DNA of 64,000 nucleotides from Photorhabdus noenieputensis (GCF_018448935.1 NZ_RCWC01000022.1:20444-84443), one strand, 5' to 3'. Shown: positions 9,121 through 22,243, numbered from the stretch's first letter. The notes: a model not told the origin generated them from the sequence alone. Numbers and translations are program-made.

Positions 9121-10209
9121 ATGAGTATTGAAATTAACAATATCAGTAAATATTTTGGTCGGACTCAGGTTCTGAGCGATGTCACTCTGAATATTTTTTC
9201 TGGAGAAATGGTTGCTCTGCTTGGTCCGTCAGGCTCCGGTAAAACAACCTTATTGAGGATTATTGCTGGTCTGGAACAACAAACCGAGGGGAAACTGAGT
9301 TTCCACGGGCAAGATGTTAGCTGTATGCATGCTAAAGATCGGCAAGTTGGATTCGTATTTCAGCATTATGCACTGTTTCGGCATATGACCGTGTTTGATA
9401 ATGTTGCTTTTGGATTGACTGTACTGCCACGACGTAGGCGTCCGAATATGGCGGCTATCCGCCGTAAGGTTATGGAGTTGCTGGAGATGGTGCAATTGAC
9501 GCATCTTGCTGAACGCTATCCATCGCAACTTTCTGGTGGGCAAAAGCAGCGGGTAGCGTTGGCAAGAGCATTGGCTGTTGAACCACAAATTCTATTACTT
9601 GATGAACCGTTTGGCGCACTGGATGCGCAGGTAAGAATGGAATTACGCCGTTGGCTACGCCAGCTCCATGAAGAACTTAAATTTACCAGTGTCTTTGTCA
9701 CTCACGATCAGGAAGAAGCGATGGAAGTGGCTGACCGGGTTGTTGTCATGAGACAAGGGAATATTGAACAGGTCGCTACGCCACAAGAGGTATGGCGTTA
9801 TCCGGCAAGCCGTTTTGTGATGGAGTTTCTAGGGGAGGTCAATCATTTTGATGGTGAGATTAAAGGCACGCAGCTATTGATTGGCGGACAGCACTTACCT
9901 CTCAATGTGACGCCAATCCATCAGGGGAATGTCGATGTATTCCTACGTCCGTGGGATATCATGATGAACTTGCAACCGACACCTTCCAGCCCGTTGCCGG
10001 TACAAGTGACTGAGGTCAGTCCTAGAGGGCATTTCTGGCAGCTTTCGGTCCAGCCTCTAGGTTGGCATCATGAGTCGGTTGCTGTTATTTGGTTTGATGA
10101 AACTTCAGTACCTACAAGAGGAAGCCGTTATTTTATTGGTGGCACTGAAGCGCGTTTGTATGCGGGTGATAAACAATTGCAAACATTGAGTTTAGCCCAA
10201 ACTGCCTGA
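9121..10209 (+). CDS. cysA: Sulfate/thiosulfate ABC ATPase CysA
   Basis: A 362-aa ATP-binding subunit that powers sulfate/thiosulfate uptake. Walker A is GPSGSGKTT (35-43), the Q-loop VFQHYALF follows, the signature is [15 protein letters not shown], Walker B is [12 protein letters not shown] and the switch is [15 protein letters not shown]-terminal TOBE-like regulatory domain starts around residue 240 and includes FLRPWDIMM. It is the last gene of the cysPTWA set, followed by an intrinsic terminator. The full catalytic set is present and the length matches E. coli CysA (365 aa). Confidence 0.97.
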   Translation: MSIEINNISKYFGRTQVLSDVTLNIFSGEMVALLGPSGSGKTTLLRIIAGLEQQTEGKLSFHGQDVSCMHAKDRQVGFVFQHYALFRHMTVFDNVAFGLTVLPRRRRPNMAAIRRKVMELLEMVQLTHLAERYPSQLSGGQKQRVALARALAVEPQILLLDEPFGALDAQVRMELRRWLRQLHEELKFTSVFVTHDQEEAMEVADRVVVMRQGNIEQVATPQEVWRYPASRFVMEFLGEVNHFDGEIKGTQLLIGGQHLPLNVTPIHQGNVDVFLRPWDIMMNLQPTPSSPLPVQVTEVSPRGHFWQLSVQPLGWHHESVAVIWFDETSVPTRGSRYFIGGTEARLYAGDKQLQTLSLAQTA

Positions 10210-10238
10210 TAATTATTTGGATTTGGTTGGTACCATTT

Positions 10239-10275
10239 TGCTCATCTCCTTACCGCCAGGGATGGGCATTTTTTA
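10239..10275 (+). terminator. Terminator after cysA
   Basis: A stem of about 10 bp (10239-10248 with 10259-10268, two G-U pairs) is followed by TTTTTTATTT. It separates cysA from cysM, so cysM is either read through or has its own promoter. Confidence 0.8.
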
Positions 10276-10347
10276 TTTAAGGTCTTGCGATATGTGTCTG
10301 AATATGGTTATTTCGCTGTTCTATTAAATAAAATTTGGGTAATAGCT

Positions 10348-11229
10348 GTGGCAAGCTTGGAACATTTTATAGGTAATACCCCGCTGATAAAATTACAACG
10401 AATCACCGATAAGCTTGGGGTGGAAATATGGGTGAAACTTGAAGGTAATAATCCGGCAGGCTCGATAAAAGATAGAACCGCGCTATCAATGATTCAGCAA
10501 GCTGAATTGCGCGGTGAGATTTCTCCCGGTGACGTATTGATTGAAGCCACTAGCGGAAATACGGGTATTGCGTTGGCAATGATTGCCGCAGTAAAAGGTT
10601 ATCATCTTAAGTTACTTATGCCTGATAATATGAGCCTTGAGCGTCAGGCTTCTATGCGAGCTTATGGCGCAGAACTGATTTTGGTGAGTAGAGCAATGGG
10701 CATGGAAGGTGCACGTGATTTAGCTCAGCAAATGGAACGTAATGGTGAAGGTAAAGTTCTTGATCAATTCAATAACCCGGATAATCCTTTAGCGCATTTT
10801 ACGACGACAGGGCCTGAAATTTGGCAACAGACGCAAGGGCGTATTACGCATTTTGTTTCCAGTATGGGAACGACGGGAACCATTACCGGTGTTAGTCGTT
10901 ATTTAAAAAGCCAGTCTAATCGTGTACAGATTATTGGCTTGCAACCGGCGGAGAATAGCCATATTCCCGGTATTCGCCGCTGGTCGCCGGCTTATTTGCC
11001 TGGCATTTTCCGCAAAGAGTTAGTTGATCAAGTGCTGGATATCACTCAGCAGGAAGCTGAAGATACCATGCGTTTGTTAGCTCAGAAAGAAGGCATTTTC
11101 TGTGGAGTCAGTTCCGGCGGTGCTGTTGCTGGAGCATTAAGTGTTGCAGCGCAAAATCCAGGTTCTGTCGTTGTTGCCATTATCTGCGACCGTGGCGACA
11201 GATATCTTTCTACCGGAGTATTTAATTAA
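10348..11229 (+). CDS. cysM: Cysteine synthase B (O-acetylserine sulfhydrylase B)
   Basis: A PLP enzyme that makes cysteine, or S-sulfocysteine from thiosulfate, from O-acetylserine; it complements the thiosulfate importer upstream. PLP lysine K41 lies in NPAGSIKDRTAL, the phosphate-binding loop is [12 protein letters not shown], and IFCGVSSGGAVAGAL follows. The start is taken at GTG 10348, giving a 293-aa protein beginning V(M)ASLEHFIGNTPL, the usual family N-terminus. An in-frame extension to 10285 adds 21 residues with no counterpart in CysM. No good Shine-Dalgarno is seen before either start. An ERIC element begins 14 bp after the stop. Confidence 0.94.
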   Translation: MASLEHFIGNTPLIKLQRITDKLGVEIWVKLEGNNPAGSIKDRTALSMIQQAELRGEISPGDVLIEATSGNTGIALAMIAAVKGYHLKLLMPDNMSLERQASMRAYGAELILVSRAMGMEGARDLAQQMERNGEGKVLDQFNNPDNPLAHFTTTGPEIWQQTQGRITHFVSSMGTTGTITGVSRYLKSQSNRVQIIGLQPAENSHIPGIRRWSPAYLPGIFRKELVDQVLDITQQEAEDTMRLLAQKEGIFCGVSSGGAVAGALSVAAQNPGSVVVAIICDRGDRYLSTGVFN

Positions 11230-11243
11230 TCTGGTTATATATT

Positions 11244-11370
11244 TATACCCAATGGATTTCAAGATGGATCGCGACGGCAAGGGAGCGAATCCCCGGGAGC
11301 ATAGATAACGATGTGACCGGGGTGAGTGAGTGCAGCCAACAAAGAGGCAACTTGAAAGATAACGGGTATA
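11244..11370 (+). repeat. ERIC element 2 (127 bp)
   Basis: Full-length copy bounded by TATACCC and GGGTATA, with the CCCCGGGAGC...GACCGGGGTGAG core. It lies between convergent cysM and crr. Confidence 0.93.
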
Positions 11371-11460
11371 GCGTGAGTAGAGTAAAAGAGGCGGTAAGCT
11401 CTGCTCACACCAGCCAATTTTCACGGGAAAATGATGTAAATCGAAAATAAGGGATAAAAA

Positions 11461-11487
11461 AACAGCCGTCATTGTCGGCCGTTTTTT
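11461..11487. terminator. Bidirectional terminator between cysM and crr
   Basis: An 8-bp GC-rich stem is flanked by A-runs on one side and a T-run on the other. It serves cysM on the plus strand and ptsHI-crr on the minus strand. Confidence 0.85.
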
Positions 11488-11522
11488 AAGATGAAAATGG
11501 TATTGTGACAGTTAAAGTATTA

Positions 11523-12032
11523 CTACTTTTTAATCCGCATAATGGGGGTTTCACCAACAGTGACAGAACCGCTCAACTTGGATAACTCTTTAATCTCATC
11601 CATGTTGGAAATAACAACGGGTGTCAGGGTCGATTTTGCTCTTTCTTCAAGGAGTTTAAGATCGAACTCCAAAACTAAATCGCCTTTTTGTACACGCTGA
11701 CCTTCCTCAGCAATACGCTTAAAGCCTTCGCCTTTAAGTTCAACCGTATCAATACCAAAATGGACAAATAGCTCAATACCGCTGTCCGATTCGATAGAAA
11801 ATGCATGGTTGGTTTCAAATATTTTACCGATTGTTCCATCAACTGGTGCAACTATTTTATTGCCAGCGGGTTTTATAGCGATACCGTCGCCGACAATTTT
11901 CTCGGCGAAAACAACATCTGGAACATCTTCAATATTGACAATCTCACCAGATAAAGGTGCGATAATTTCAATAGTGCCGCTGTTTTTTTTATCATCTGAA
12001 ACTAGAGATTTCAGTTTATCAAACAGACCCAT
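11523..12032 (-). CDS. crr: PTS glucose-specific enzyme IIA (EIIA-Glc)
   Basis: A 169-aa soluble phosphocarrier that accepts phosphate from HPr. It passes phosphate to the glucose permease and regulates adenylate cyclase and non-PTS permeases. His91 in ELFVHFGID is the phosphorylation site and His76 (ETNHAF) is its active-site partner, equivalent to His90 and His75 of E. coli. The N-terminal [16 protein letters not shown] is the usual amphipathic membrane-tethering segment. It lies 48 bases after ptsI on the same strand, forming the ptsHI-crr unit, with the shared terminator downstream. Confidence 0.97.
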   Translation of the reverse strand: MGLFDKLKSLVSDDKKNSGTIEIIAPLSGEIVNIEDVPDVVFAEKIVGDGIAIKPAGNKIVAPVDGTIGKIFETNHAFSIESDSGIELFVHFGIDTVELKGEGFKRIAEEGQRVQKGDLVLEFDLKLLEERAKSTLTPVVISNMDEIKELSKLSGSVTVGETPIMRIKK

Positions 12033-12080
12033 GAATCTTCTCCTAATTGTTTATACTGGACCGCGTTTTAACCGATATTG

Positions 12081-13808
12081 TTAGCAAAGTGTTTTTTCTT
12101 TGATGAAGGTATCAACCAATTCTATCAACCCCTGAGCGGTAGACTGAGACAAGGCTTGCTCAGCTAGCGCTTTTGCATCTTCGTAACGCGTATTACGAAT
12201 GATTTTCTTGATGCGGGGAATAGAAATCGCACTCATACTAAACTCATCCAGCCCCATGCCTAATAGCAACAATGTAGCACGTTCATCACCTGCAAGCTCG
12301 CCACACATCCCCGTCCATTTACCTTCAGCGTGTGAAGCATCGATGGTTTGCTTAATCAGGCTCAATACTGCTGGTAGCATCGGGTTATAAAGATGAGAAA
12401 TCAACTCGTTACCGCGGTCTACAGCAAGAGTATACTGAGTTAGATCGTTTGTCCCAATACTGAAAAAGTCAACTTCTTTTGCCAGGTGATGAGCAATAAC
12501 TGCGGAAGCTGGTGTTTCTACCATCACACCCACTTCGATCGCTTCATCAAATTTTTTGCTTTCTTCGCGAAGCTGGTCTTTCAGTAATTCAAGTTCTGCT
12601 TTCAGCTCCTGTACTTCTTCTACAGAAATAATCATTGGAAACATAATACGTAGCTTACCGAAAGCAGATGCACGTAAGATAGCACGTAACTGAGAATGTA
12701 AGATCTCTTTTCGATCAAGGCAAATACGAATTGCACGCCAACCGAGGAATGGATTCTCTTCTTTCGGTAGATTCATGTAGGGCAGATTTTTATCACCACC
12801 GATATCCATCGTACGTATAATAACCGCTTGGCTGCCCATTGCTTCGGCTACAGCTTTATAAGCTTGGAATTGTTCTTCTTCTGTTGGCAGCGCGTCACGA
12901 TCCATAAACAGAAATTCTGTACGGTATAAACCGACCCCTTCGGCACCATTGCGCTCAGCGCCGATCACATCACGGACAGTACCGATATTGGCACAGACTT
13001 CAACCTGATGCCCATCAAGGGTGATTGCCGGGAGATCTTTCAACTTTGCAAGTTCAGTTTTTTCTGCCAGATATTCGTTTTTGGTCTTTTTTAGTTGTTC
13101 AATTTCTGCATCAGATGGATTGATATAAATATGGCTATTTACCGCGTCTAGGATTAAATAATCACCATTCTGGATTGTCGTCGTCGCCTGGGTGGTACCC
13201 ACGATCGCTGGCAGTTCAAGAGAGCGGGCCATGATTGAGGTGTGGGAAGTTCGACCACCTAAATCGGTGATAAAACCGAGCACTTTTTCCAGATTGAGTT
13301 GTGCGGTTTCCGATGGCGTCAGATCGTTGGCAACCAGAATGACTTCCTCTGAAATTGAGCCAAGATCAACAATGGGCATGCCCAGAATGTTTTTCAGCAA
13401 GCGTTTACCGATATCACGCACGTCTGTGGCGCGTTCTTTCAGGTATTCATCATCCAATTCTTCAAGGGCTTGGGCCTGAGTTTCGATGACAGAATAGACT
13501 GCGGCATCCGCAGTTTTGAAATCGTTTTTGATTAACGAAATAATTTCTTGTTCAAGTTCTTCATCTTCCAATAGCATGATATGCCCTTCGAAGATTTCAG
13601 CTTTTTCTTCTCCGAGGTTTTTGGCTGCTATATTCTTGATGATTTCTAGCTGAGATGAGGCTTTTTCACGGCCTTGCTTGAAATGGGAAATTTCTTGTTC
13701 AACTTGTTCTTGGCTGATTTTTTTCTGAGTAACAATAATGGGGTCTTCTTTCAGTAATAGTGCTTTACCGAAAGCGATGCCTGGTGATACTAATATGCCT
13801 GAAATCAT
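12081..13808 (-). CDS. ptsI: PTS enzyme I (phosphoenolpyruvate-protein phosphotransferase)
   Basis: A 575-aa general phosphotransferase that takes phosphate from phosphoenolpyruvate and gives it to HPr. His189 in [13 protein letters not shown] is the phosphorylated residue. The C-terminal PEP-binding half shows [55 protein letters not shown] and MCGELAGD with its catalytic Cys. The length is the same as E. coli EI. The spacer to ptsH is 184 bases, clearly longer than the E. coli gap as I recall it, and contains an imperfect hairpin. Confidence 0.97.
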   Translation of the reverse strand: MISGILVSPGIAFGKALLLKEDPIIVTQKKISQEQVEQEISHFKQGREKASSQLEIIKNIAAKNLGEEKAEIFEGHIMLLEDEELEQEIISLIKNDFKTADAAVYSVIETQAQALEELDDEYLKERATDVRDIGKRLLKNILGMPIVDLGSISEEVILVANDLTPSETAQLNLEKVLGFITDLGGRTSHTSIMARSLELPAIVGTTQATTTIQNGDYLILDAVNSHIYINPSDAEIEQLKKTKNEYLAEKTELAKLKDLPAITLDGHQVEVCANIGTVRDVIGAERNGAEGVGLYRTEFLFMDRDALPTEEEQFQAYKAVAEAMGSQAVIIRTMDIGGDKNLPYMNLPKEENPFLGWRAIRICLDRKEILHSQLRAILRASAFGKLRIMFPMIISVEEVQELKAELELLKDQLREESKKFDEAIEVGVMVETPASAVIAHHLAKEVDFFSIGTNDLTQYTLAVDRGNELISHLYNPMLPAVLSLIKQTIDASHAEGKWTGMCGELAGDERATLLLLGMGLDEFSMSAISIPRIKKIIRNTRYEDAKALAEQALSQSTAQGLIELVDTFIKEKTLC

Positions 13809-13890
13809 GATGTTACCTAACTACTAATAATTATTCTTTAAAGAGCCAGCCCGCAGATGGTTTGCTGTTTTAGGACATGCATTTAAACTG

Positions 13891-13920
13891 ATACCCCCAG
13901 ATAAAAGTTTATCCGGGGAT
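13891..13920 (-). other. Hairpin in the ptsH-ptsI spacer
   Basis: Imperfect inverted repeat built on CCCC...GATAAA and TTTATC...GGGG, without a T-run. It could stabilise or process the ptsH mRNA end and so set the ratio of HPr to enzyme I. Function is inferred. Confidence 0.45.
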
Positions 13921-13992
13921 GAGGAACGGCTAAGTGAATACCTGTCTATTCACAATCTCTGAATCTTGACTGGCTTTGCGGTCAACGGAAAA

Positions 13993-14250
13993 TTATTCCA
14001 GTTCTGCCATCAACTTAACCAAATGCTCGATTGCTTTTTGCTCATCTTCGCCTTCAGCAGAAATGGTCACTACAGTGCCTTGAGTGAGTCCCAAAGTTTG
14101 TAGCTTAAACAGGCTTTTAGCACTGGCAGTTTTACCACCGGAAGTCAGTGTAATGTCGGAGGCGAAACTTTTGGCTTCTTTAACAAACTGTGCAGCGGGA
14201 CGGGTGTGTAGGCCATTTGGCGCAGTAATAGTGACTTCTTGCTGGAACAT
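13993..14250 (-). CDS. ptsH: PTS phosphocarrier protein HPr
   Basis: An 85-aa phosphocarrier relaying phosphate from enzyme I to sugar-specific EIIA proteins. His15 in NGLHTRPA is the phosphorylation site, and the [13 protein letters not shown] helix with Ser46 is intact. Length is identical to E. coli HPr. A GAGGAAAC Shine-Dalgarno precedes the ATG. It is the first gene of ptsH-ptsI-crr, and the upstream spacer of about 490 bases to the cysK terminator must hold its promoters. Confidence 0.97.
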   Translation of the reverse strand: MFQQEVTITAPNGLHTRPAAQFVKEAKSFASDITLTSGGKTASAKSLFKLQTLGLTQGTVVTISAEGEDEQKAIEHLVKLMAELE

Positions 14251-14742
14251 AACGTTTCCTCAATAACTTAGATTTTTGCTATGTAAGTTAAGAACTTGTA
14301 ATGGACAAATTTTAACTTGAGTGTTTATTCACTGCCTATCCCATTTAAGACGGTTTTACTTACTTAAAGAGTGAACTGAGTAATGTTCTGGTAAAAGCAA
14401 TAAATCGCTCCTGAACGCTCTTTAGTACGACCCGTAAGTTCCGGGTCATGCGTGCTGTCTGTATTCATTTTTACGGGTAAGAATGAACAGCACTAACGAC
14501 GTCTACTGAGACAGACTCTCAGGTCGATAATGTAATAAAAATTTTTATTCATTATCAAAAAAATTGTTCTTTTCGATGCTTCTGGTTGATAGTTTGAAGT
14601 AAAGATAGATCGTGGAACTACTTAACTGAAACTACTACTCCTGCTAATTAATTTCGAGCATCGAAATAATTATTATTGGTTAAATACTAGACCCATTGTA
14701 AGAAATCATCTGGCAAAGTGTAAAAGTTTGATCTACCACACA
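14251..14742 (-). other. ptsH upstream region, no gene seen
   Basis: About 490 bases lack a credible ORF. They contain a GACCC...GGGTC stem around 14428-14447 and A/T-rich tracts. In relatives ptsH has several CRP-dependent promoters here; I could not fix a CRP site with confidence. Confidence 0.5.
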
Positions 14743-14769
14743 GAAAAAGCACCATTTAGGTGCTTTTTT
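14743..14769. terminator. Terminator after cysK
   Basis: AAAAAGCACC and GGTGCTTTTTT form an 8-10 bp stem with a short loop, with A-run and T-run on both sides. It lies directly downstream of cysK on the minus strand. Confidence 0.85.
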
Positions 14770-14802
14770 ATCAATAAATCTAAGTAACTTACTTAAAAAC
14801 TT

Positions 14803-15756
14803 TTATTCATCAGACAAGTCAGTAAACAGTACACTGCTTAGATAGCGTTCACCTGATGAAGCCAGAATGACGACGATATTTTTGTCTTTATATTCCGGTT
14901 CCTGAGAAAGTTTCACCGCTGCTGCAACGGCGGCACCAGAGGAGATACCTACCAGAATACCCTCTTTCACCATGATTTCACGTGCGGTTTTAATCGCTTC
15001 CTCACCGCTGATTTTGAAAACGCGATCAACCAACGTCAAATCAAGGTTATCTGGAATGAAACCTGCACCAATACCTTGAATCTTATGGGGACCCGGTTTC
15101 ACTTCTTCACCGGCCAGAGTCTGGCTGATGACGGGTGATTCTTCTGGTTCTACGGCAACCGCGGTGATATTTTTACCTTTGGTGTTTTTCAGGTAACGGG
15201 TAACGCCTGTTAATGTCCCGCCAGTCCCTACACCGGTAACAAATACATCCACTTCACCGTCTGTGTCTTCCCAGATTTCTGGACCTGTGGTTTTTTCATG
15301 GATTTCCGGGTTTGCCGGATTGCTGAACTGTTGCAGAATAATATAACGATCGGGATCGCTGGCTTTAATTTCATTGGCTTTCTCAATGGCACCTTTCATG
15401 CCTTTAGCGCCTTCCGTCAGCACCAGTTGCGCTCCCAATGCTTTCAATAGCTTGCGGCGCTCAATACTCATGGTTTCTGGCATGGTCAGCGTTAATTTGT
15501 AGCCCCGAGCGGCGGCAACATAAGCAAGTGCTATCCCGGTATTACCGCTGGTAGGTTCTACCAACTCTTTCCCCGGTTGTAGGATACCGCGTTTTTCAGC
15601 ATCCCAAATCATATTGGAACCAATGCGACATTTTACACTAAAACTTGGGTTACGGGATTCTACTTTTGCCAGAATACGCCCATTGCCAAAGTGTCTTAGG
15701 CGAATTAACGGGGTACGACCAATAGTCAAAGAATTATCTTCGTAAATTTTACTCAT
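14803..15756 (-). CDS. cysK: Cysteine synthase A (O-acetylserine sulfhydrylase A)
   Basis: A 317-aa PLP enzyme forming cysteine from O-acetylserine and sulfide. PLP lysine K42 lies in [11 protein letters not shown], the substrate loop is [12 protein letters not shown], the PLP phosphate-binding [13 protein letters not shown] is present, and [15 protein letters not shown] follows. It is a few residues shorter than E. coli CysK (323 aa) at the C-terminus, where the family's flexible tail is least conserved. The tail ends in FTDLSDE. It has its own promoter region and terminator. cysZ is the next gene upstream on the same strand, 114 bases away, matching the E. coli cysZ-cysK order. Confidence 0.96.
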   Translation of the reverse strand: MSKIYEDNSLTIGRTPLIRLRHFGNGRILAKVESRNPSFSVKCRIGSNMIWDAEKRGILQPGKELVEPTSGNTGIALAYVAAARGYKLTLTMPETMSIERRKLLKALGAQLVLTEGAKGMKGAIEKANEIKASDPDRYIILQQFSNPANPEIHEKTTGPEIWEDTDGEVDVFVTGVGTGGTLTGVTRYLKNTKGKNITAVAVEPEESPVISQTLAGEEVKPGPHKIQGIGAGFIPDNLDLTLVDRVFKISGEEAIKTAREIMVKEGILVGISSGAAVAAAVKLSQEPEYKDKNIVVILASSGERYLSSVLFTDLSDE

Positions 15757-15870
15757 ACTCGTCTTTCAACTCCCTTTAGTGATATACGGTCAACAATACG
15801 CCAACAACTGGTTAATGGAAATATAACTTAAATATATTTTTATTGTCTAAAAGAATAACTTAAATGAATA

Positions 15871-16641
15871 TTACGACATAATACGAGGAGCATGTTGGTC
15901 TCGATAAAGATCGACCCACATTGCTGTTGCCGCGCATACGGCAATAGGCATAATCACCAAATTGATAATGGGTATCATGGTTAAAATACTCACTGTTGCG
16001 CCAAATTGCAGATTAATTATTTTGTTTTGGCGAAGGGCACTACGCATTGTTGGAAAACTGACTTTGTGGTTATCAAAGGGGTAATCACAATACTGAATCG
16101 ATAGCATCCAGGCACTGAAAATAAACCAGAGCACAGGTGCGGCAGTCTGCCCGATAACAGGAATAAAATAGAGTAGCAGTAACACCAGAGCGCGTGGAAT
16201 ATAGTAGCACAGCTTAGTTAATTCCCGTTTCAGGATACGTGGAACATCTTTGAAGAGTGCTAAAGCGCCGGTATCTGGAGCGGGGATTCCTGTTAAATCC
16301 GCTTCAAGTTTCTCTGCCAGCAACCCATTGAATGGCGCTGCGATAAAATTCGCTATTGTGCTGAAAAAATAAGTAAAAATCAGCAAAACAGAAAATACGG
16401 CCAGCGGCCATAAAATATAACTGAGCCATTGCATCCAATCCGGTACTTTGCTCACTATCCAAGGGATCCAGTTCTCCAGTTTCTGATAGAGCCACCAAAA
16501 TGAACCGCCGAGAAACAAAATATTTGCCAACAAAGGCAATAGGACAAATCTTTTAATGCCTGGGCGAGTAATTAATTTGCAACCTTGCATCAAATACTGA
16601 AAGCCGCTCAAATTTTTTGGCGATTTTGTCAAATTCAGCAT
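15871..16641 (-). CDS. cysZ: Sulfate transporter CysZ
   Basis: A 256-aa inner-membrane protein of the CysZ (EI24-like) family that carries sulfate into the cytoplasm for cysteine synthesis. Hydrophobic segments include [40 protein letters not shown] and a pair around residues 150-180. The family signature [22 protein letters not shown] and the [15 protein letters not shown] loop are intact. Sequence and length are very close to E. coli CysZ (253 aa). It is divergent from zipA, as in E. coli, with a 220-base spacer. Confidence 0.95.
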   Translation of the reverse strand: MLNLTKSPKNLSGFQYLMQGCKLITRPGIKRFVLLPLLANILFLGGSFWWLYQKLENWIPWIVSKVPDWMQWLSYILWPLAVFSVLLIFTYFFSTIANFIAAPFNGLLAEKLEADLTGIPAPDTGALALFKDVPRILKRELTKLCYYIPRALVLLLLYFIPVIGQTAAPVLWFIFSAWMLSIQYCDYPFDNHKVSFPTMRSALRQNKIINLQFGATVSILTMIPIINLVIMPIAVCAATAMWVDLYRDQHAPRIMS

Positions 16642-16861
16642 ACTTCCTATTCTCTCTTGTGTGATTGAAACGCTATCATATAGGTAGGATTTTCGACTGA
16701 CTAGTATTGTTCTGTATAAAAAGAGTGCAAAAGAGGCTTATTAGGCATCTTTCTGATAAGAAAAGTGTGTATAAGCTTGCACTTGTGTTATTTGACAAAT
16801 ACAGTTAATACAGAAAATATTCCGCCGTGGTGGCATACTTAATTAAACAACAGAGATAGCA

Positions 16862-17773
16862 ATGATGCAGGATTTGCGTCTGATATTAATCATTGTTGGT
16901 GCGATAGCAATAATAGCTTTGCTGTTACATGGGTTGTGGACCAGCCGTAAAGAGCGTTCTTCGCTTTTTCGTGATCGCCCAGTTAAACGTCATAAACATG
17001 ATCGTCAGAATAGTTTCGTCGATGACAGTGACGATGAAGCATTCGACAGTCAGCAAAAGCCTTATGCCCATAAGCAGGTGAAATCTCATCAGGAGTATAA
17101 TGCTGAGCCAGCTATTGAGCGCCGTCAGAAAAAGTTGACTGAAATTGATTCTGCAACACCTGAAGAAAGCGATGATCCATTACTGGCGGGCCGTCAGCCT
17201 GAAACGACAGCGAGAAGGGCCGCGATAGAAGAGCCGGAACCCCAACTCGGTCTGTTTGAATTCGAAGAGCAGAATGAGGCTGAAAAAAACGGATCTGCGA
17301 TTGAAGAAAAGTCTCAGGAGGCGGTTGGCGAAAAAGAAGCTCAGACCAAAGTGAAAGAAATTGTTTTGGTTCTTCACGTAGCAGCACACCACGGCCAGGA
17401 ATTGAATGGTGAATCCTTGCTGCAAAGTATTCTACAATCTGGCTTCCAGTTTGGGGAAATGCAGATTTTTCACCGTCATGTGAATCCATCAGGTAGTGGC
17501 CCGGTCCTGTTTAGTCTGGCAAATATGGTGAAACCGGGTTCATTTAATCCTGAAACAATGGCTGATTTTACGACTCCAGGGGTTTCCATGTTTATGGTGG
17601 TCCCTTCTTACGGAGAATCTAGTCAGAATTTTAAGCTGATGTTGCAAGCGGCTCAGCGTATTGCTTCTGATGTTGGGGGTGTGGTGCTTGACGATGAGCG
17701 GAAAATGCTGACACCGCAAAAAATCGAATTGTATAAGGCGCGTATTCGCAGCACACTTGGTGTTCAGGTATAA
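16862..17773 (+). CDS. zipA: Cell-division protein ZipA
   Basis: A 303-aa division protein that anchors FtsZ to the inner membrane and recruits later divisome proteins. An N-terminal membrane anchor ([22 protein letters not shown]) is followed by a basic patch. A charged variable linker of about 130 residues comes next, here Glu/Gln-rich rather than the Pro/Gln-rich linker of E. coli. The C-terminal FtsZ-binding domain runs from about residue 165 ([75 protein letters not shown]). Two consecutive ATG codons are possible starts. ligA follows after a terminator. Confidence 0.95.
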   Translation: MMQDLRLILIIVGAIAIIALLLHGLWTSRKERSSLFRDRPVKRHKHDRQNSFVDDSDDEAFDSQQKPYAHKQVKSHQEYNAEPAIERRQKKLTEIDSATPEESDDPLLAGRQPETTARRAAIEEPEPQLGLFEFEEQNEAEKNGSAIEEKSQEAVGEKEAQTKVKEIVLVLHVAAHHGQELNGESLLQSILQSGFQFGEMQIFHRHVNPSGSGPVLFSLANMVKPGSFNPETMADFTTPGVSMFMVVPSYGESSQNFKLMLQAAQRIASDVGGVVLDDERKMLTPQKIELYKARIRSTLGVQV

Positions 17774-17791
17774 TCAATTTATCGAATGCTC

Positions 17792-17817
17792 AAGCCCCCG
17801 CCAGTCGGGGGCTTTTT
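17792..17817 (+). terminator. Terminator between zipA and ligA
   Basis: AAGCCCCCG/CGGGGGCTT is a perfect 9-bp stem with a 5-nt loop and a T-run. It is a strong intrinsic terminator, only 20 bases before the ligA start, so ligA depends on read-through or on a promoter inside or near the hairpin. Confidence 0.92.
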
Positions 17818-17831
17818 ATCGCTGGTTATAA

Positions 17832-19853
<2,022 letters not shown>

Positions 19854-19868
19854 CTTTTTGTTTACATA

Positions 19869-19899
19869 CTGATTATTGAGAGTTTTTCTCAATAATCAG
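19869..19899 (+). terminator. Perfect hairpin after ligA
   Basis: A perfect 13-bp stem (19869-19881 and 19887-19899) with a 5-nt loop begins 16 bases after the ligA stop. There is no clear T-run after it, so it may be a 3'-end stabiliser or a weak terminator. Confidence 0.6.
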
Positions 19900-20013
19900 T
19901 TATACGCTATTAACGTGTTTTTAACCCTTATCGTATACGATTCAGCTAAAAATGTGATCAGACGCATTAAGTAAAGATTTACAGTAAGAATTATTTCAGT
20001 CTAATGTGATATC

Positions 20014-20140
20014 TATACCCTATGGATTTCAAGATGGATCGCGACGGCAAGGGAGTGAATCCCCGGGAGCATAAATAACGATGTAACCGGGGTGAGCGAG
20101 TGCAGCCAACAAAGAGGCAGCTTGAAAGATGACGGGTATA
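20014..20140 (+). repeat. ERIC element 3 (127 bp)
   Basis: Full-length copy bounded by TATACCC and GGGTATA, in the ligA-nupC spacer and upstream of nupC. Confidence 0.93.
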
Positions 20141-20214
20141 TACGTATTTGATCGCCTTTTATTACATAGAATGTGTTGATAAAAACTTGCTTTCTATCGT
20201 GTTTGGAGTGTGAT

Positions 20215-21399
20215 ATGTCTCAAATCCTGCATTTCTTTTTAGCTTTGATTGTCATTGGCGGCCTTGCTATTTTGGCGAGTAGCGACCGTAAAAGTATTCG
20301 CCCTCGTTATGTTATTCAATTGCTTGTTATTGAACTTATCTTGGCTTGGTTTTTCCTGAATTCAGGTATTGGTCAGGAATTTGTCATGAGATTTGCTGGT
20401 TTATTTGAGCATTTACTGAAATATGCGGGTGAAGGGACTGAGTTCATTTTTGGCGGCATGATGGATGCAAAACTGGCATTCTTCTTTCTGAATGTATTGT
20501 GTCCGATTATCTTTATTTCTGCGTTGATTGGTATTTTGCAGCATATCAAACTATTGCCAATCATCATCCGGGTTATTGGTACTCTGCTGTCTAAAGTCAA
20601 CGGCATGGGTAAACTGGAATCATTTAACGCGGTCAGTTCTCTGATACTTGGGCAGTCTGAAAACTTTATTGCTTATAAAGATGTACTGGGAAAAATGTCT
20701 GAGCGTCGCATGTACACGATGGCTGCGACTGCAATGTCAACGGTTTCTATGTCGATCGTTGGGGCCTACATGCAAATTTTAGCGCCTAAATATGTTGTAG
20801 CGGCATTGGTGCTTAATATGTTCAGTACCTTTATCATCCTATCGCTGATTAATCCGTATGCTGTTGACAGTGAAGAAGATATTCAGATGAGCAATCTCCA
20901 CGAAGGCCAAAGTTTTTTCGAAATGCTAGGTGAATATATTTTGGCGGGTTTCAAGGTGGCTCTCATTGTGGCTGCGATGTTGATTGGTTTCATTGCCCTG
21001 ATTGCGGCGATTAATGCGCTGTTCAGCATGGTGTTTGAGAAGGACTTTCAGGAAATGCTCGGCTACGTATTTTATCCATTTGCTTGGGTGATTGGGATTC
21101 CCACAGATGAAGCATTACGGGTTGGTAGCGTCATGGCAACCAAATTGGTTGCTAACGAATTTGTGGCAATGCACAGCTTACAATCCATTGCGACAGAGCT
21201 TTCTCCTCGTTCACAAGGTATTTTGTCGGTATTCCTGGTTTCTTTTGCTAACTTCTCTTCTATTGGGATTGTGGCCGGTGCGATTAAAGGCTTGAATGAG
21301 AAACAGGGTAATATTGTTTCCCGCTTTGGTTTGAAACTATTATTTGGTTCAACGCTTGTCAGTTTCTTGTCTGCGGCTATTGCCGGTTTGGTACTGTAA
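20215..21399 (+). CDS. nupC: Nucleoside/H+ symporter NupC
   Basis: A 394-aa concentrative nucleoside transporter of the inner membrane with multiple hydrophobic helices; NupC imports pyrimidine and most purine nucleosides with protons. The start at 20215 is supported by GGAG at 20205-20208; an upstream in-frame start at 20173 would add 14 residues foreign to the family. Signature regions include [70 protein letters not shown] and [18 protein letters not shown]. The match to E. coli NupC (400 aa) extends along the whole protein. A missing stretch around residues 282-290 makes it slightly shorter. Confidence 0.93.
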   Translation: MSQILHFFLALIVIGGLAILASSDRKSIRPRYVIQLLVIELILAWFFLNSGIGQEFVMRFAGLFEHLLKYAGEGTEFIFGGMMDAKLAFFFLNVLCPIIFISALIGILQHIKLLPIIIRVIGTLLSKVNGMGKLESFNAVSSLILGQSENFIAYKDVLGKMSERRMYTMAATAMSTVSMSIVGAYMQILAPKYVVAALVLNMFSTFIILSLINPYAVDSEEDIQMSNLHEGQSFFEMLGEYILAGFKVALIVAAMLIGFIALIAAINALFSMVFEKDFQEMLGYVFYPFAWVIGIPTDEALRVGSVMATKLVANEFVAMHSLQSIATELSPRSQGILSVFLVSFANFSSIGIVAGAIKGLNEKQGNIVSRFGLKLLFGSTLVSFLSAAIAGLVL

Positions 21400-21482
21400 A
21401 AAATGATGTTTTATCGTGGAATATTGCATCATGGATGATGCAGATTCCCTTTCACCTATTTCTCCTTATAGACGTGCAAATT

Positions 21483-21698
21483 ATGGAAAAAGAGAACCTG
21501 ATAGAAATTGCTAATACTGCAATGCCGTTCGGTAAATACAAAGGGCGTATGCTCATTGACTTACCGGAAGAGTATTTATTGTGGTTCGCTCGTAAGGGGG
21601 AATTTCCACAAGGTAAATTGGGTGCGCTGATGGAGATGACTTTAGCAATAAAACTAGAGGGATTAGATTCGTTGGTGAAACCATTGAAAAAAGGCTAG
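21483..21698 (+). CDS. ypeB: DUF3820 protein YpeB
   Basis: A 71-aa protein of the DUF3820 family, E. coli YpeB (72 aa), function unknown. The core is PFGKYKGRMLIDLPEEYLLWFARKGEFPQGKLG. The start is placed at ATG 21483 (MEKENLIEIANTAMPFG), which aligns with YpeB; a longer frame from 21435 adds 16 hydrophobic residues with no family support. In E. coli ypeB sits beside ligA; here nupC has come between. Nothing in the sequence shows a catalytic motif. Confidence 0.85.
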   Translation: MEKENLIEIANTAMPFGKYKGRMLIDLPEEYLLWFARKGEFPQGKLGALMEMTLAIKLEGLDSLVKPLKKG

Positions 21699-21753
21699 CC
21701 AAGGTTGGCGTTTGTTTTTTATTCGATGATAGTGGTTAGATTATGGTAACAAC

Positions 21754-21786
21754 CAAAAGGCCCTGAAAGCATGGCTTTCAGGGCCT
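21754..21786 (-). terminator. Terminator of the tRNA-Ala pair
   Basis: A perfect 13-bp stem (21758-21770 and 21774-21786) with a 3-nt loop is followed by a T-run on the minus strand. It lies 9 bases beyond the 3' end of the second tRNA-Ala. Confidence 0.9.
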
Positions 21787-21794
21787 GATAATTT

Positions 21795-21870
<76 letters not shown>

Positions 21871-21927
21871 ACGAGTGTGGCATTTCCTAATTTTAGTACC
21901 AAACACCTTGATTCAATATAAAGGATT

Positions 21928-22003
<76 letters not shown>

Positions 22004-22202
22004 AATCAAAATTAATGGAACGGGGCGCATAATATGAAACCCTGCAAATACTGTCAACGGCTAACTTATCATTCTCACAACAAGCGTTGAAAAAGCCATC
22101 AATTCTATGATCACAAAGACTGAGCAATGGGTTGAAGAGAAATAGAAGGTGTTTGGGAAAGTGGTAAAAAGGCAGCAATTAAATGAGATTTTTTGAAAAC
22201 AG

Positions 22203-22233
22203 AAAGGCATCACATGTGATAAGTGATGCCTTT
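22203..22233 (-). terminator. Terminator after gltX
   Basis: AAAGGCATCAC and GTGATGCCTTT form an 11-bp stem just past the gltX stop, followed on the minus strand by CTGTTTT. Confidence 0.8.
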
Positions 22234-22243
22234 GATGTATTAA

